64,000 nucleotides of DNA, taken from contig JAHGAU010000003.1 of assembly GCA_019925105.1 (NCBI GenBank), forward strand, positions 248,001-312,000. The letters are read 5' to 3'. Shown piece by piece: positions 36,747-47,421 of the stretch. Position numbers and translations under genes: made by a program. Within the stretch, counting starts at the first letter, position 1. Each line of letters opens with the position of its first letter. This DNA comes from Niebla homalea. Its lineage: Eukaryota; Ascomycota; Lecanoromycetes; Lecanorales; Ramalinaceae. The notes below the pieces were generated by a model. It made no database searches. It was given only the letters and a program-made list of their open reading frames with translations, and was not told the DNA's origin.

Positions 36747-38725
36747 GGAAAGCTGCCCTTTTTCGTCGTAAGGCATTGTGACCCTCAGCCGATATTCCTC
36801 TTTGTGCTCTACTGAATTCTGGAAGCCGATCCGCCGTGTCTTTGGGGAGAATCTACCACGATTGCCCTGCTAACTCGAACAGCGATACACAATTTCGAGC
36901 CAGGGATGGACTCAGCGCAGTACAACAATGCTCACCAGACGCGATGTTAGAACAAGCACCATCTTAACGGGATGTTGCTCACGAAGTTGACCCGCTTTAT
37001 TGAGAGGGAGTGGCAGAGTAGTCGATGAGTCTGTACGGAAAACTTGGGAACTTGATCTGGGTGTTTTCATCCTGCATAATTCAGCCTGGATCAAATACGA
37101 TGGCTTCGAAAGCGATACGAGGCTTGGATATTCGGCGGGGATGGCTGCGAGTGCCAATCAGCACAACTTGTTGCTGTACGAGGAAGTTGCAATGTTCGAG
37201 CCGCACAAAGAGCGTGTTTGTACTTCACGTCAAAGATGGCATCGTTCACTAATGCTCTCACACAGCACCGAAAAGGAAGAAATTTCGGAACGTTGGTGAT
37301 TTGTTTGCCGGCTACGCATAAAGGCGGCGAAAACAAAGCCGCACACCATGAGGAGCAAAAAATGTTGGAGACTGCTGGCTCGGAATTCAGCAATACCTAT
37401 CTCGCTTGTTGAAAGACCCCTACAACTTTATTGTCTTTCTACTCTACTCACTGAGGCGAAAGTATGCAGATGTTAGGCACTCGGTCGAGCCGATTACTAC
37501 TAGTCCTCGTCTCGTTCTCGTTTACATTTTGGAACAGCCGTCGGAAGGCCTCTTCCTTCCTCTTCACTTCTGTCAGAGAAGAAGAGAAAGCTTCGAAAGG
37601 TACTTTCAGGCTGGAACCGAGAGGTGACGGAACTCCGGACTGCAATCTCCAGTTTCTTGCTCCTGCGATTTGAGCATGAGTACACAGACGGGAATCCGAA
37701 ATTTCAATCCTTCATTTCAATCCTTGAAAGTTTTGACGAAGTCAAGGTAGATCATCTACGAGAGACCTGTTGCCAGACCAACATTGGCTTCTATCCTTCG
37801 AGCATGGAGCGGTCTGTAGAGGGTGGTGTTCCGCAGACTCGGACGACAAAGGCCACGTTATTGAACAGGTGATCGAAGAAAAGATCGAGCAAAAGCGAAT
37901 GATCGATCTAGACGCGAATGTCACTGCGCAGGAGATTGCTGTCGATGGAACACGACATCGTAGCAGAGAATCATTTCGATCGCGAGTACAATCATGAGGA
38001 TGAGTGATCTTACATAAGAAATGCTACTTCGAGCGACACCGTATGATCAATCCCAACCATCAACGACCGAAGATGTCTTCAAAGGTGTTGATAGGTCGCA
38101 GTGCTCGTCTCTTTCGCGTTTTGCAGTGACAGGGTAGTTGAATCATGCCGCCATGGACGGATTGATATAAACAATTAGATGGAATTCCTACTTATAAATG
38201 GAAACGCTGTAGACGTAACAAAAGCCGATATGTACAGTCTCAAATTATGGGAGTTAATATTGATGGTGTAGGCATTAATCTAGGGGTATTCTGATGACGC
38301 CATCTTCCAGAACGTCAATCCCTCGACCTTTTCCAAGACACTCTCATGTACGCATTGCCACTGTAAAAAACCTGGAGCGGTGTCTTGCAAGACATGATTG
38401 TCTGCTCGCGAGAAGTCTGAAGATGAAATCTTGTTGACGTACTCGCGCAACGTGTCTGACACTCTTGCTTTTGAACGCCGTATTTAGGCAGCCATCATAT
38501 GGTCCATACACGTTTCAGCTGTGTGCGTTTGCAGTCTCATTACACCTTCATGCATGCTACAAGCAAATTCAATGCACTACTACATACGACAGTAGAAAAG
38601 TCTGCCGTCTCAAAACCAAGTGCAATGTGTTCCGTTGCCTATTTTGTGTCTAGAAAGTCTCGTCCCATCAATTCCAGCTACTCCGACGGCGCAATGACTT
38701 GATTCTTCATCAGTAATATAGCACG
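36747..38725. other. Gene-poor region
   Basis: About 2 kb with only short, unrelated frames. I see no gene, repeat or RNA here that I can support. Confidence 0.45.
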
Positions 38726-39625
38726 ATGACGCAGTCGCGCTTGACTCTTTCGCTGGTCGATCGCTTCCTCACCCAATCTCAGCAGTACAATTGCTCGGTG
38801 TTCAGCAATGGTGACTGTGTTGCCAACACTAATTGCCTTCTGTCCGAACTGGACGAGTATGTCAAGGCGGGTATGAGCAGTGGTACCCAGCTGCTCACCC
38901 TCATCCCTGCTGCTTTGGCTATCCTTCCGTCACGGGGTCCCAACGCCCTCACAGCCGCGAAGTTCGGCTGGCCGTTTCTCCTCCTGAGCGCATTTGCGGG
39001 TTCAATCCCGGCGGGCGCAGCAGCAGGAGAGGTGTCGGGATTGTTCGGACAGGGTACAGGCTCACAGAGCGTAGGAGGCGTTCGTAATGCCTGGAATCAG
39101 CGCTTCAGTAAACATGACGCCTTGGACCATCCGGCATTCAATCTGCAATCACGGATAGCTTTGCTCATAACGGCTGCCATGCTAGGTTCTATTCCCATTT
39201 TTCTGGTCACCTTATTCGGACCGGCGATGGTGGTGACTTGGTGCTGCGATCGACATTATATCTTGCTGAGCTGGATCATCGGTCGAATGTCACCTGCGCT
39301 CGTCGAATGGGTGATCTTACAGGGCGTTTACTGGTGCGTACTTACATCGGTGGACCAATGTGGCGCAGAAGCTAGGCGGCAGAGACTCAGATTGGTCCGA
39401 TTCGGAGCCTTGCTGGCACAGGTCATTGCAAAAGGAGGGCATGGTTTTGCTATTATCTGGGGATTCAGCGTCCTCGGATCCACTATTATGCTTGATGGAT
39501 TATGGGCAATGATGCTTCTTGGAGTTTTCCCAACGGCGTATTCACTCATGCAGCTATGTCTCATGGGCATTACTGTCAGCAGCGATGGTGAATCTGGCAA
39601 GAAGCTTCATGACGACATTTCGTGA
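38726..39625 (+). CDS. Orphan multi-pass membrane protein
   Basis: Uninterrupted 299-aa frame. The N-terminal 40 residues include three Cys (YNCSVFSNGDCVANTNCLL). Five or so hydrophobic segments follow, including LLTLIPAALAILP, WPFLLLSAFAGSIPAGAAAG, IALLITAAMLGSIPIFLVTL, a segment near VEWVILQGVYWCVLTSV, and two in the last 70 residues (GFAIIWGFSVLGSTIM, MMLLGVFPTAYSLMQLCLMG). Topology suggests an integral membrane protein, with the Cys-rich start possibly outside. No family recognised; similar orphan membrane proteins are common in Pezizomycotina. Confidence 0.65.
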   Translation: MTQSRLTLSLVDRFLTQSQQYNCSVFSNGDCVANTNCLLSELDEYVKAGMSSGTQLLTLIPAALAILPSRGPNALTAAKFGWPFLLLSAFAGSIPAGAAAGEVSGLFGQGTGSQSVGGVRNAWNQRFSKHDALDHPAFNLQSRIALLITAAMLGSIPIFLVTLFGPAMVVTWCCDRHYILLSWIIGRMSPALVEWVILQGVYWCVLTSVDQCGAEARRQRLRLVRFGALLAQVIAKGGHGFAIIWGFSVLGSTIMLDGLWAMMLLGVFPTAYSLMQLCLMGITVSSDGESGKKLHDDIS

Positions 39626-40599
39626 TTCAACCAACGACTTTGATAACTTCTTCTAATCATCATTCAATATGACGATGGGCTCAAGGAAGCTCAATCAGGG
39701 TGATTAGCCTTACATTTATAAATGTTGTTCGTCTCTATCAACCTCTGGGACACGAAATTCGGCTTGAGATCTCAGAATCCCGCTTCTTGAAGAAGAACCC
39801 TTCGCTGGCACCAAGTCTGCCCTTCGTGACCCAGGACCCTGGCCGTGGTTCGCAATCGAGGTCACGGCAATCGCTGGTGGTTGAGCAAGGACCTGGACTT
39901 CATCCACTACTGTGAGCTTCCTAATCCAGGACTGTATATCAGTTCCATACGATGAAACGTCAGAAGCAAACGGCATCAACAGCGATTCTGCAACATCAAA
40001 ATGCCCTTGTCACCCTTCGGCTGGGTATAAACCCGCGAATCTTCATTCAGCCGTGATGAAGAAAGACATTCTAATGTGCTGAGCGTCTGAACACAGCCAT
40101 TTTAGAATTCTTGTTAGTCGGCAACCTATGTGATCGCGATGAGAGACCCAAATAATACTGGAAGAATAATGCTCGCTGCGTGCTGTTTCCACAACGCATT
40201 CTGGCCAAATCACCCCTTCGTCTGAAAGTTCGAGCAACTGATATACCCTGAATAAATGCCCGCCGTCAGATTGAAGCTTCGAAAGGAATTCCAAAGATTC
40301 ATTCGGATTCTCGAATGCTTCAAGAAGAGCTCAGTAGGAAGAAGGAAAATCACCTCTCGACGTTCGATACGGCTGGGAGACATTATGAACCATGCAAGAA
40401 CATTTACGCAGTTTGGCGTTTGGAGCTGCGCGTGAAGCTCCCTGGCTGACAGAGGCTGTCGAAGGGGGAAAAGGTATCCAGCAAATACCCAGGTACATAA
40501 TAGCAATTACTCGTAAGGACTGGATCGATTCAAAGCGAGGATGTCCAATTCAAAACCATTCGAAAAGCCTCTGCATCTACCATGCAACCCCAGGGAATA
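39626..40599. other. Intergenic
   Basis: 3' flanks of two convergent orphan genes. No supported feature. Confidence 0.45.
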
Positions 40600-41430
40600 T
40601 CACACCCTCCCACCAACCCAATCCACCAACCCATCCACCCCCCTCGCCGCTCCAACATACACCACCACTGCCACGCCTATGTACCGCGCCGCCCGCCTGA
40701 CAACCACCTCAGTGGGTGCGGAAACTCCTCTCCCCCCACCCATCACCACCGCAGCCCACAAAACCCCACCAACCACCACCATCAACACATCCCTCATCCT
40801 GGTCTCGAACTCCACCCGCACCACCGCCTCCTCCATCACCGAACCCCCCGCCACGGCCCGGTACCGCGCAACGATGTAGGTCACCACGGTCAGCACATCC
40901 ATCACCATCCCCGCGACAAACACCGAATGCCCGAACTCTTCCATGGTGGCATCATCATCATTACGGCTGCAGCAGCAGCAGGTTTCGATTCCACCATCAT
41001 ACCACCGCCGCCGCATCATCCCGGACGTGTGGTGCAGGCGGGGAAGTGCGGGTGCTGCTGGGTGGCGCCGCATCATTGTGGCATCATCATCATCACCACT
41101 GGGGGCAGCGCCGCCGAGGGTCGTACGGGAATAGCGGCGGGGTTGCTGCTGCTGCTGCTGCTGCCGGTGGTGGTGGTGGTGATGATGGAGGGAGGCGGCG
41201 CGACCATCATCTTCATCATCATCCGTTTCTTTCATCAGGTATGCATCCGTGTCGAGAAACCCGTTGTTGTTATTGTTGTTCTTGCGCTCGAACTCCGGGA
41301 TGGCGTCGTCGTCGGGCCGGGAGCAGGAGGAGGAGGGGGGTTGGATATCCAATGGTGGATTCGGCGGTGGTGGTGACGTTGGCGAGGTGGAAGGCGATGA
41401 CGTGGCGGAATTGGGCGGTGCGAAGTTCAT
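40600..41430 (-). CDS. Orphan membrane protein with homopolymer-rich N-terminus
   Basis: 276-aa minus-strand frame. The first 150 residues are Pro/Ser/Asp-rich with runs of six Asn, seven His and seven Gln (the last two adjacent) and a CCCC cluster. The rest has three hydrophobic segments: SVFVAGMVMDVLTVVTYIVA, MVVVGGVLWAAVVMGG and YIGVAVVVYVGAARG. Frames are also open on the + strand (40582-41376, 40716-41591) because of trinucleotide composition. I prefer the minus strand because it gives plausible membrane helices and because the C-then-G third-position trend of other genes here runs 5' to 3' on that strand. No family recognised. Confidence 0.55.
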   Translation of the reverse strand: MNFAPPNSATSSPSTSPTSPPPPNPPLDIQPPSSSCSRPDDDAIPEFERKNNNNNNGFLDTDAYLMKETDDDEDDGRAASLHHHHHHHRQQQQQQQPRRYSRTTLGGAAPSGDDDDATMMRRHPAAPALPRLHHTSGMMRRRWYDGGIETCCCCSRNDDDATMEEFGHSVFVAGMVMDVLTVVTYIVARYRAVAGGSVMEEAVVRVEFETRMRDVLMVVVGGVLWAAVVMGGGRGVSAPTEVVVRRAARYIGVAVVVYVGAARGVDGLVDWVGGRV

Positions 41431-42322
41431 TACACGGGGGATGGGGAAGAGAGAGGGGTGGGGGTAGGGGTAGGGCCATAGGCGGGGGGCATATCGATGT
41501 AGACGTCGTCGTCGTCGTCGTCCTCGTGACCGTCAACAGGGAGGGAGAAGTGGAAACGGCCCGTGGGAGGGGGGCGGCAATGGCATTGTAGCGTCCTGCC
41601 GTAGCTGCGTTGTCAAGACGTCTCGATGGTTTGAACTGTCGAGCCAGCTTTGGATGTTGCAGGGGGAAAAAAAAATTTGAACAGAAAAAATCACATGAGA
41701 GAGAGAATGAATGTTGAGCCAACCCCCCCGAAAGTTCAGCTATGTGACGTACAGACAAGCCAAATCTCTCGGGTGGCTTGAAAATGGCATACGTAGGCTG
41801 AAGGTATCACGGGCTGGGAAGGAGGAGTAATAATTAGTATGGGAACATTATTTCCGAATGTGGAATCACGATTGAAGAAAGGAATATCCATCCATCTGTA
41901 ATTGCAGCAGCGTTTCCAAAGTCTAGAATTCATCATGATATGGGTTCCGCAGAGTGTAGTCCCCCCAAAATAACGCTGCATTATCAGCGTGCGGTGCAGG
42001 GTAACGGTAGTGGTATCAGAGGAGATGGGAATGGTGGTATTGTTGGATGAGCAGCATAGGTATCGTGGACCAGGTATACTAGCTCAGAGACAGAATAGAT
42101 GAAGTTTGTTCTTGGGTCTGTTTCTAACCTGATCATTATAACGCCGTGCTGAGAGCTGCTTGAGTATGTCCATTGAGCAATGGCGCGATTCGTATATACT
42201 CCTGCGACCAAGGTATCGCACGATGAGGGCTGTATCGAGGAAACGATTTGACTTGCGATCCTTTGAGCCTCAGCCAGTCGCCATGTCCCATAGCTATCCA
42301 TCAGGATTGTCAATCCAGAAGA
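41431..42322. other. Intergenic
   Basis: Between two minus-strand genes. It includes a CGT/CCT trinucleotide tract near 41504-41530 and A-rich sequence near 41670-41690. No gene supported. Confidence 0.45.
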
Positions 42323-43264
42323 TCAGGCCTGGATGCTTTCTCTTAATTTGGCCTCATAATCAACACCGTGTCTATTTGTACCTCGGTAGCCAGTCTCATC
42401 GAACATTGCAGCAACCCAGAGATACTGGTCATCCGTCTTCATCTTGTGCACGTTGATTGACTCTTTGGTAACATTGCCCATGGTGATGACATCGAAAGCT
42501 CTCTCATCGCTCAATCTGACATATTCGAATTGTTCGCCAGCTTCGACCATCAGGTCGGCTATCATGAAATCCTCGGGCCTTTTCTTCGGCCTGCGCTGCT
42601 CATCCATGTCCTGAACGAGGTCCCGCGAAGTAGTCTCGTACAATGCCGTGAGAATCTCGACCAGATCCCAAGTCAGTGTGTAGAATTGACCGCCTGGGAA
42701 TACATGTGGTCTGCCGTATTGAATCACACGAGAGATGATTGTACGGTTGATGTTCCGATTCGGGAGCAAGAACTCGCGCCGGAAAGCGCCAGCGTTGAGG
42801 AAAGAATCGTCATCAATCTTGCTCACAAAGTCCCATTTGTTGCCAGTAGCAATGGCTCGGTCTCGAAACAGCTTGAACGTGTCGAATGGTTTCAACGTGT
42901 TTGCATATTCCTTGTCGTCGGGATGACCCTCGATCATAATCATATCGCCGTAGGTTTCATTCTCCTGCTTGATGACGGGCAACCATTCGACACTTGGGGT
43001 GCCAATGACGAAATATGGCACGAATCCCGCATTTTGATACAATGTCTGCCAAGTCGAGCGAATGATCTCGCGGCGCTGCCGTAAGTGTGCTGCTGAGCTT
43101 GTCCACACGAGCCATGTTGGTTCCTCAGATGCGGAAGCTTGGGCTGTTTCTCCATCATGAGATGCGGTCAAAGAGCTGTAAGCATGGTAGGACGAGATGA
43201 CCAGGATGATTAACCCAAAACCAATGATTGGCAAGAGCGCGTAGCTTTGTCTTGATTGGAGCAT
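42323..43264 (-). CDS. GT31-like type II membrane glycosyltransferase
   Basis: 313-aa frame with a short cytosolic start and one hydrophobic anchor at about residues 10-27 (LLPIIGFGLIILVISSYHAY), so a Golgi/ER type II protein. The lumenal part shows the beta-1,3-galactosyltransferase (GT31) pattern: RREIIRSTWQTLY near residue 64, YFVIGTP, a conserved Phe-Lys stretch (FDTFKLFRDRA) and the metal-binding DDD in FVSKIDDDSFLN. PGGQFYTLTWDLVEIL and MIADLMVEAGEQ follow. N-glycosylation sequons are present (NET, NRT, NVT). The sugar donor and acceptor cannot be read from sequence. No intron needed. Confidence 0.8.
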   Translation of the reverse strand: MLQSRQSYALLPIIGFGLIILVISSYHAYSSLTASHDGETAQASASEEPTWLVWTSSAAHLRQRREIIRSTWQTLYQNAGFVPYFVIGTPSVEWLPVIKQENETYGDMIMIEGHPDDKEYANTLKPFDTFKLFRDRAIATGNKWDFVSKIDDDSFLNAGAFRREFLLPNRNINRTIISRVIQYGRPHVFPGGQFYTLTWDLVEILTALYETTSRDLVQDMDEQRRPKKRPEDFMIADLMVEAGEQFEYVRLSDERAFDVITMGNVTKESINVHKMKTDDQYLWVAAMFDETGYRGTNRHGVDYEAKLRESIQA

Positions 43265-43690
43265 TTCCTCTCGGGAACCACGGGCGCCAGAGGATCGGAT
43301 AGTCTAGTGCGCGTATATTGGAATTGGAAGACCAAAGCCCGAGCTTTCCCTCCCTCTGATATATTTTATATATAGCTACGATTGTCCTTGATCTGGGAGA
43401 AAAAAATTGCTACAAGGATGTAGTTATGAAGGAGAAGTCGCTCATTGAAAAATGTAAAACCACTTTGACTGGCCATTTTGGAAGACGAGATTCCATTTCG
43501 AGGTGCATTAAGCTATTGGTTATTTCGGTACCTTAAGGTAGAGCTAAGGTGCTGAAATTTGTGAGCTAATGCATCTCAACTTCCCTAGCTCCGGTCGGAC
43601 CGCTGCCATCCGAATTCTGCTGCGCCATTTCCGGATTCTGGTAATCAATTTCTATTCACATCAGAATTCAGAATTCAGCACTACCCAGAT
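43265..43690. promoter_or_regulatory. Divergent promoter, GT31 gene / DUF1640 gene
   Basis: 426 bp between divergent starts. A TATATATA-like stretch (TATTTTATATATAG) lies near 43360-43374, on the GT31 side. A GAATTCAGAATTCAG direct repeat sits near 43664-43678, just before the DUF1640 start. Confidence 0.5.
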
Positions 43691-45079
43691 ATGTCTTTGC
43701 CACGTCTGACCTTTCTCTACCCTCATCTCTTCAAGCTACCCCGCCAGCAGGAACTCCCCCATGCTGTATTGTCCCTCCGCACCCCTCTGCGCCAGAACAA
43801 GGCCGCAGGCTTCAGCACCACCAAAAAGCGCCGGCAGGAAACCTACGCTCAGAGATATGGCACGGCACAGGAACCGCAGCCACCACCACCTCCTGGCTCG
43901 CAAATGCCACCAAAGCCGTTGGACGACAAGAGCCTTGCTGGTACCCTAGAGAAGGAAGCAAAGTCCCCGCCGGCGAAAGAGGAGCAGAAGGATGAAAAGA
44001 AAGCCGATGCGCCCACACAGCCGCAAAAGGAAAAGTCGGCGCAAAAGGCCGCAACAATCAAGCCAGAGGAGCGGCAGCAGGAGGAAACAAAGGAGCGACC
44101 GCCAATAGGTCCGCTCTATGACCGAGCAAAGGCCATTGAGACCGCCCTGCAAGACCCCACTCAGCGCGCGAAGCAACTTGATACATCTTCATCCCTCAGG
44201 GAAACCCCTGCTAAGAGCAATGCTACCGTCACGCCTTCGCAAGAGGCTCAAGGAGTCCAGGCCAAGCCCTTGAACACAGTAATGGAAATGCCCGCACCCT
44301 CAGTCGAGAAGCCGGAGGAGCATAAATTGCCGCATCTCCATACCCCGCCATACGTCCATCATTTCGACACCTACACCCTCGTCAACGATCTCAAGCGCGG
44401 CGGCTTCTCCGACGAGCAGAGCGTGACCGTCATGAAAGCCGTGCGCGGCCTCCTGGCCCTGAACCTGGACGTGGCGCGGGAGGGCCTGGTCGGCAAGAGC
44501 GACGTCGAGAACGAACTCTACCTCTTCCGCGCCGCCTGCTCCGAGCTCCGCACCGAGATCCTCAACCTCCGCCGCGCCTCGACCTCCAAGCAGAAGACCC
44601 AGCTCTCCCACCTCCAGCACACCTACGACATCCTCTCCCAGCGCACCACCGCCGAGCTGGCCTCCCTGCGCGACGAGCTCAAGGGCATGCTGAATGACCG
44701 CCGCATGGCCACCCGCGAGCGGAGCCAGGTTCTCGACTCGGGCATCTCCGAGCTGAACTACAAGATCAGCGTCAATTTGAACAGTGAGACCAAGAGTGAG
44801 GTCGAAGGCTTGCGGTGGGTGTTGACGAGACGGGCGGCCATGGCGATTGCGTTTGCGGGCATCTTGATATTGGGGAGTTTGCGGGTGAAGAGCTACAAAA
44901 CCCATGAAAAAGATAATGAGGCGAGGAAATCGGCGGAAAGGGCGCAGAATGAGCAGGGAAGTAGTGGTGGTGGTAGTGGTGATAGTGGCGGGCCTCGTGA
45001 AAAGGGTGCTGATGGAGTAGCAGACGCAGCAAAATCTGGTGGCAAAGTAGGAGACGTTGGATACGTATCGTTGGGATAA
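43691..45079 (+). CDS. Mitochondrial DUF1640 coiled-coil protein (FMP32/CCDC90 family)
   Basis: 462-aa protein of the CCDC90/MCUR1 family; yeast relatives include Fmp32 (cytochrome oxidase assembly) and Put7. It has a basic, Ser/Leu-rich mitochondrial leader ending near FSTTKKRRQETYAQR, then a long Pro/Lys/Gln-rich spacer. The conserved DUF1640 core at about 220-400 includes HHFDTYTLVNDLKRGGFSDE, NELYLFRAACSELRTEI, a predicted coiled coil and LDSGISELNYKISVNLNSE. One membrane span lies at about 383-397 (AMAIAFAGILILGSL). A Gly/Ser-rich tail follows. The spacer is longer than in yeast relatives. No intron needed. Confidence 0.87.
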   Translation: MSLPRLTFLYPHLFKLPRQQELPHAVLSLRTPLRQNKAAGFSTTKKRRQETYAQRYGTAQEPQPPPPPGSQMPPKPLDDKSLAGTLEKEAKSPPAKEEQKDEKKADAPTQPQKEKSAQKAATIKPEERQQEETKERPPIGPLYDRAKAIETALQDPTQRAKQLDTSSSLRETPAKSNATVTPSQEAQGVQAKPLNTVMEMPAPSVEKPEEHKLPHLHTPPYVHHFDTYTLVNDLKRGGFSDEQSVTVMKAVRGLLALNLDVAREGLVGKSDVENELYLFRAACSELRTEILNLRRASTSKQKTQLSHLQHTYDILSQRTTAELASLRDELKGMLNDRRMATRERSQVLDSGISELNYKISVNLNSETKSEVEGLRWVLTRRAAMAIAFAGILILGSLRVKSYKTHEKDNEARKSAERAQNEQGSSGGGSGDSGGPREKGADGVADAAKSGGKVGDVGYVSLG

Positions 45080-45141
45080 GTGAGAGCCGAGTAAATAGAC
45101 TATTGTCGATTCAGAGCCATTTATGATGAATTCAATCATCT

Positions 45142-46456
45142 TTAAGGATTTTCTCCACTATCGGCATCCTCCCTCGCCTGCCTCCTCTCAATATCCCTCC
45201 ACGTGCTCAGAAACTCCCTCACCCCGGCCTCTCCATCATTGCCTGCGTCGACTACATCCTTCGGCAGCTTATGCGCGCTATACTGTGGCGTATTGAACGC
45301 ATAAGCCTCGGGATCATCCCTTCCCACCAACCGCAGCTCCGGCAAATCGTCCACATCCTCTTCATCTTCACCATCATCGCTTCCTTGCTGCTCCTCCACT
45401 GCGTCCCCTTCTCCGACTTGCCCCTGCACCTTCATTGTCGATACCTCCGCCCCCATCTCCCCTTGTCTAGACACCTCCTCGCCCATCTCCCCTTGTCTCG
45501 ACATTGCCGGCATGCGCATGTTGAGTATCTCCAACCAACTGAACAGGATCGGATCCGTCCGCTCCGCCCACGGGTTCACATCGATCAACCACACCCTCTC
45601 ACTCCTCGGCACGGGCACGTACACATCAAACACGAAATCCTCATCCTCAAACGTATCCCGCAATTCGCGCTCGAAGAACTCCTGCAGCAGGTCCACCAAC
45701 CTGGACCGCAGCGGCGCGAGGAAGTCGTAGTGATTCAGATCCCGCTGGCACAGGCACAGCAATTCGCGGGCGCGCACGAAGCACCGGAACTCGCACGCCG
45801 GGTGGAAGTTGGGCAGCGGTTGGCGGAGGATGAGGTGGTAGGGGGGATGCGGCACCATCACCGAGTCCGTGATATACAGATCCCTCCACTCCTCCAGATC
45901 GTGGCTCACGAAATCGCTGCTCTTCAGCAGCAGGTACACGTCCCCGGCCTCGGTGCACTCCATGCTGTTGCCCACGACCATCCAGGTGGCATCCTTGGGG
46001 GCCGACCAATTGAGTTTGGGGAGGACGCGGCCGCCGAGCTGTTTGATCCCTTCTTTGATCTCGATGTGGAGGTCCGGCCATTCGAGGGAGGGGTCTGTGG
46101 CGGAGGAGAGTTGGGAAGAGTCAGACCATGAGTCCTCATCTTCGTCGGCGTCAGGGTCTGGTGGGGTGAGCGGGTCGGGGGGGGTGCGGGTGGTGGGTGG
46201 GGTGGGTGGGGGAAGGAAGATCCCGTCGCCACGTAGGTAGGCGACGAAGGTGGGGGAGGTAGATGAGGATGGAGGTCGGGGTGAGATGGCGGTATTGGGG
46301 GTACCAGGAGTGGTAGGAGCAGTTGAGGATGTGGTCTTTGGTGAGGGGGGCAAAGGGGAGGCGGGATAGCTTGTGAGCTGGAGGGGGGGCTGAGGTGGTG
46401 GGCGAGGAGGAACGGTAGGGCGGTGGAGCGGATGGGTTTGTGCGTCTGTCTTCCAT
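45142..46456 (-). CDS. CDC123: CDC123 eIF2-assembly chaperone, frameshifted
   Basis: ATP-grasp chaperone that joins eIF2 gamma to alpha. From ATG 46456 the first frame carries the family start [17 protein letters not shown] and LTPTSI. The rest is in the +1 frame, entering before [13 protein letters not shown] and continuing with [25 protein letters not shown] and the nucleotide-binding [15 protein letters not shown] to a stop at 45142. The switch lies between about 46250 and 46290, in a CT-rich minus-strand stretch with no AG that could be an acceptor, so an intron does not explain it. An indel in the assembly, a strain-level break or programmed +1 shifting are possible. CDC123 is essential in yeast, so a true null would be surprising. 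It lies tail to tail with the DUF1640 gene. Confidence 0.85.
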
Positions 46457-46748
46457 GGCTGGATTTTGTGGTGGTAGATGAGATGAGGGAGGAGGAATGT
46501 TAATAATTAATAAGCTTAGAAGTGCATGAAATGTTGAATCTCAACATGACGTACATTGCCGCTAGAACTAGCGTGTGAAACTCTAATGTTTAAACAATTC
46601 CCTCGACGTTCCTTCTCCATTCACTCGCTGCACCACCTTCACAAACGCAATTACTACTTCCCTCGATACACCATACCTACCATCGATCCATCTCTCCTCT
46701 TCCCTTTTCCAAGCCACATCAACCCTCCCCCAAAAACCCTCCCCACCA
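46457..46748. promoter_or_regulatory. Divergent promoter, CDC123 / CWC21
   Basis: 292 bp between divergent starts, with a TTAATAATTAATAAG block near 46500-46514 on the CDC123 side and a CT-rich leader before CWC21. Confidence 0.5.
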
Positions 46749-47267
46749 ATGTCCTCCAACGTCGGCCTCACCACCCCCCGCGGCTCCGGCACATCGGGCT
46801 ACGTCCAACGCAACATCTCGCACCTCAAACCCCGCGACACCTCCTCCTCATTCGCCCCCTACCCGACCGACCTCCCCTCGCACAAACCCCGCAAACCTGA
46901 CGCCAACATCCTCAACCACGATCGCCTGCGCGAAATCGAAGTGCAAGTCTTTGAGCTGCAGGAGAAGCTCGAGGATGAGGGGGAATTGGGCGACGAGGAG
47001 GTCGAGGAGCGGGTGGGGGAGTTGAGGGAGAGGTTGATGGCTGCCAAGGGGAAGGGTGGTGCGAAGAGTGGTGGCGGCGGTGGGGGGGCCAGGAGGCAGT
47101 TCAAGACGCATCAGGTGCATGAGCAGGCTGAGGCGAAGGTTAAGGAGGATGAACGGCTGAGGAGGGCGTTGGGGATCAGGAGTGATTATGAGGAAGGGAG
47201 CCACTGGCGGAGGAACGAGGAGAGGTTGCGAGAGGGGGTGGGGTCGAGTGGCAAGGAGGAGCGATGA
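46749..47267 (+). CDS. CWC21: Pre-mRNA splicing factor Cwc21 (SRRM2-type cwf21 domain)
   Basis: Spliceosome (B-act/C complex) component that contacts Prp8 and Snu114. The N-terminus MSSNVGLTTPRGSGTSGYVQ is the nearly invariant family start. The cwf21 domain follows at about residues 52-98 (ILNHDRLREIEVQVFELQEK, EVEERVGELRERLM). The remainder is Gly-rich then charged and helical (GSHWRRNEERLRE). The 172-aa length is typical for fungal Cwc21. Single exon. The 5' half uses C-ending codons and the 3' half G-ending codons. Confidence 0.9.
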   Translation: MSSNVGLTTPRGSGTSGYVQRNISHLKPRDTSSSFAPYPTDLPSHKPRKPDANILNHDRLREIEVQVFELQEKLEDEGELGDEEVEERVGELRERLMAAKGKGGAKSGGGGGGARRQFKTHQVHEQAEAKVKEDERLRRALGIRSDYEEGSHWRRNEERLREGVGSSGKEER

Positions 47268-47421
47268 TTTGACCTGACGAACGGGCTTTTTTGCAGCACG
47301 GCGTCTGGGCTACAGGATATTGACGCAGATCAAAGTCTCCATTCACGATTGATGTCATGGCGCCATATCTCATTCACTTCATACAAACCTACTATTCTAT
47401 CCCTACCTTCAATCAGAACTT

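Noticed and set aside
35960..36776. Two long minus-strand frames (245 and 264 aa)
   Set aside because: They lie opposite the well-supported YebC/TACO1 coding exons and have no family content of their own.
40582..41591. + strand frames of 264 and 291 aa
   Set aside because: They are made of CAC, CAT and GGT repeat translations. The minus-strand frame gives plausible membrane segments and the usual skew direction.
44300..46240. Long antisense frames across the DUF1640 and CDC123 genes
   Set aside because: Shadow frames of GC-rich coding DNA; the sense products match known families.
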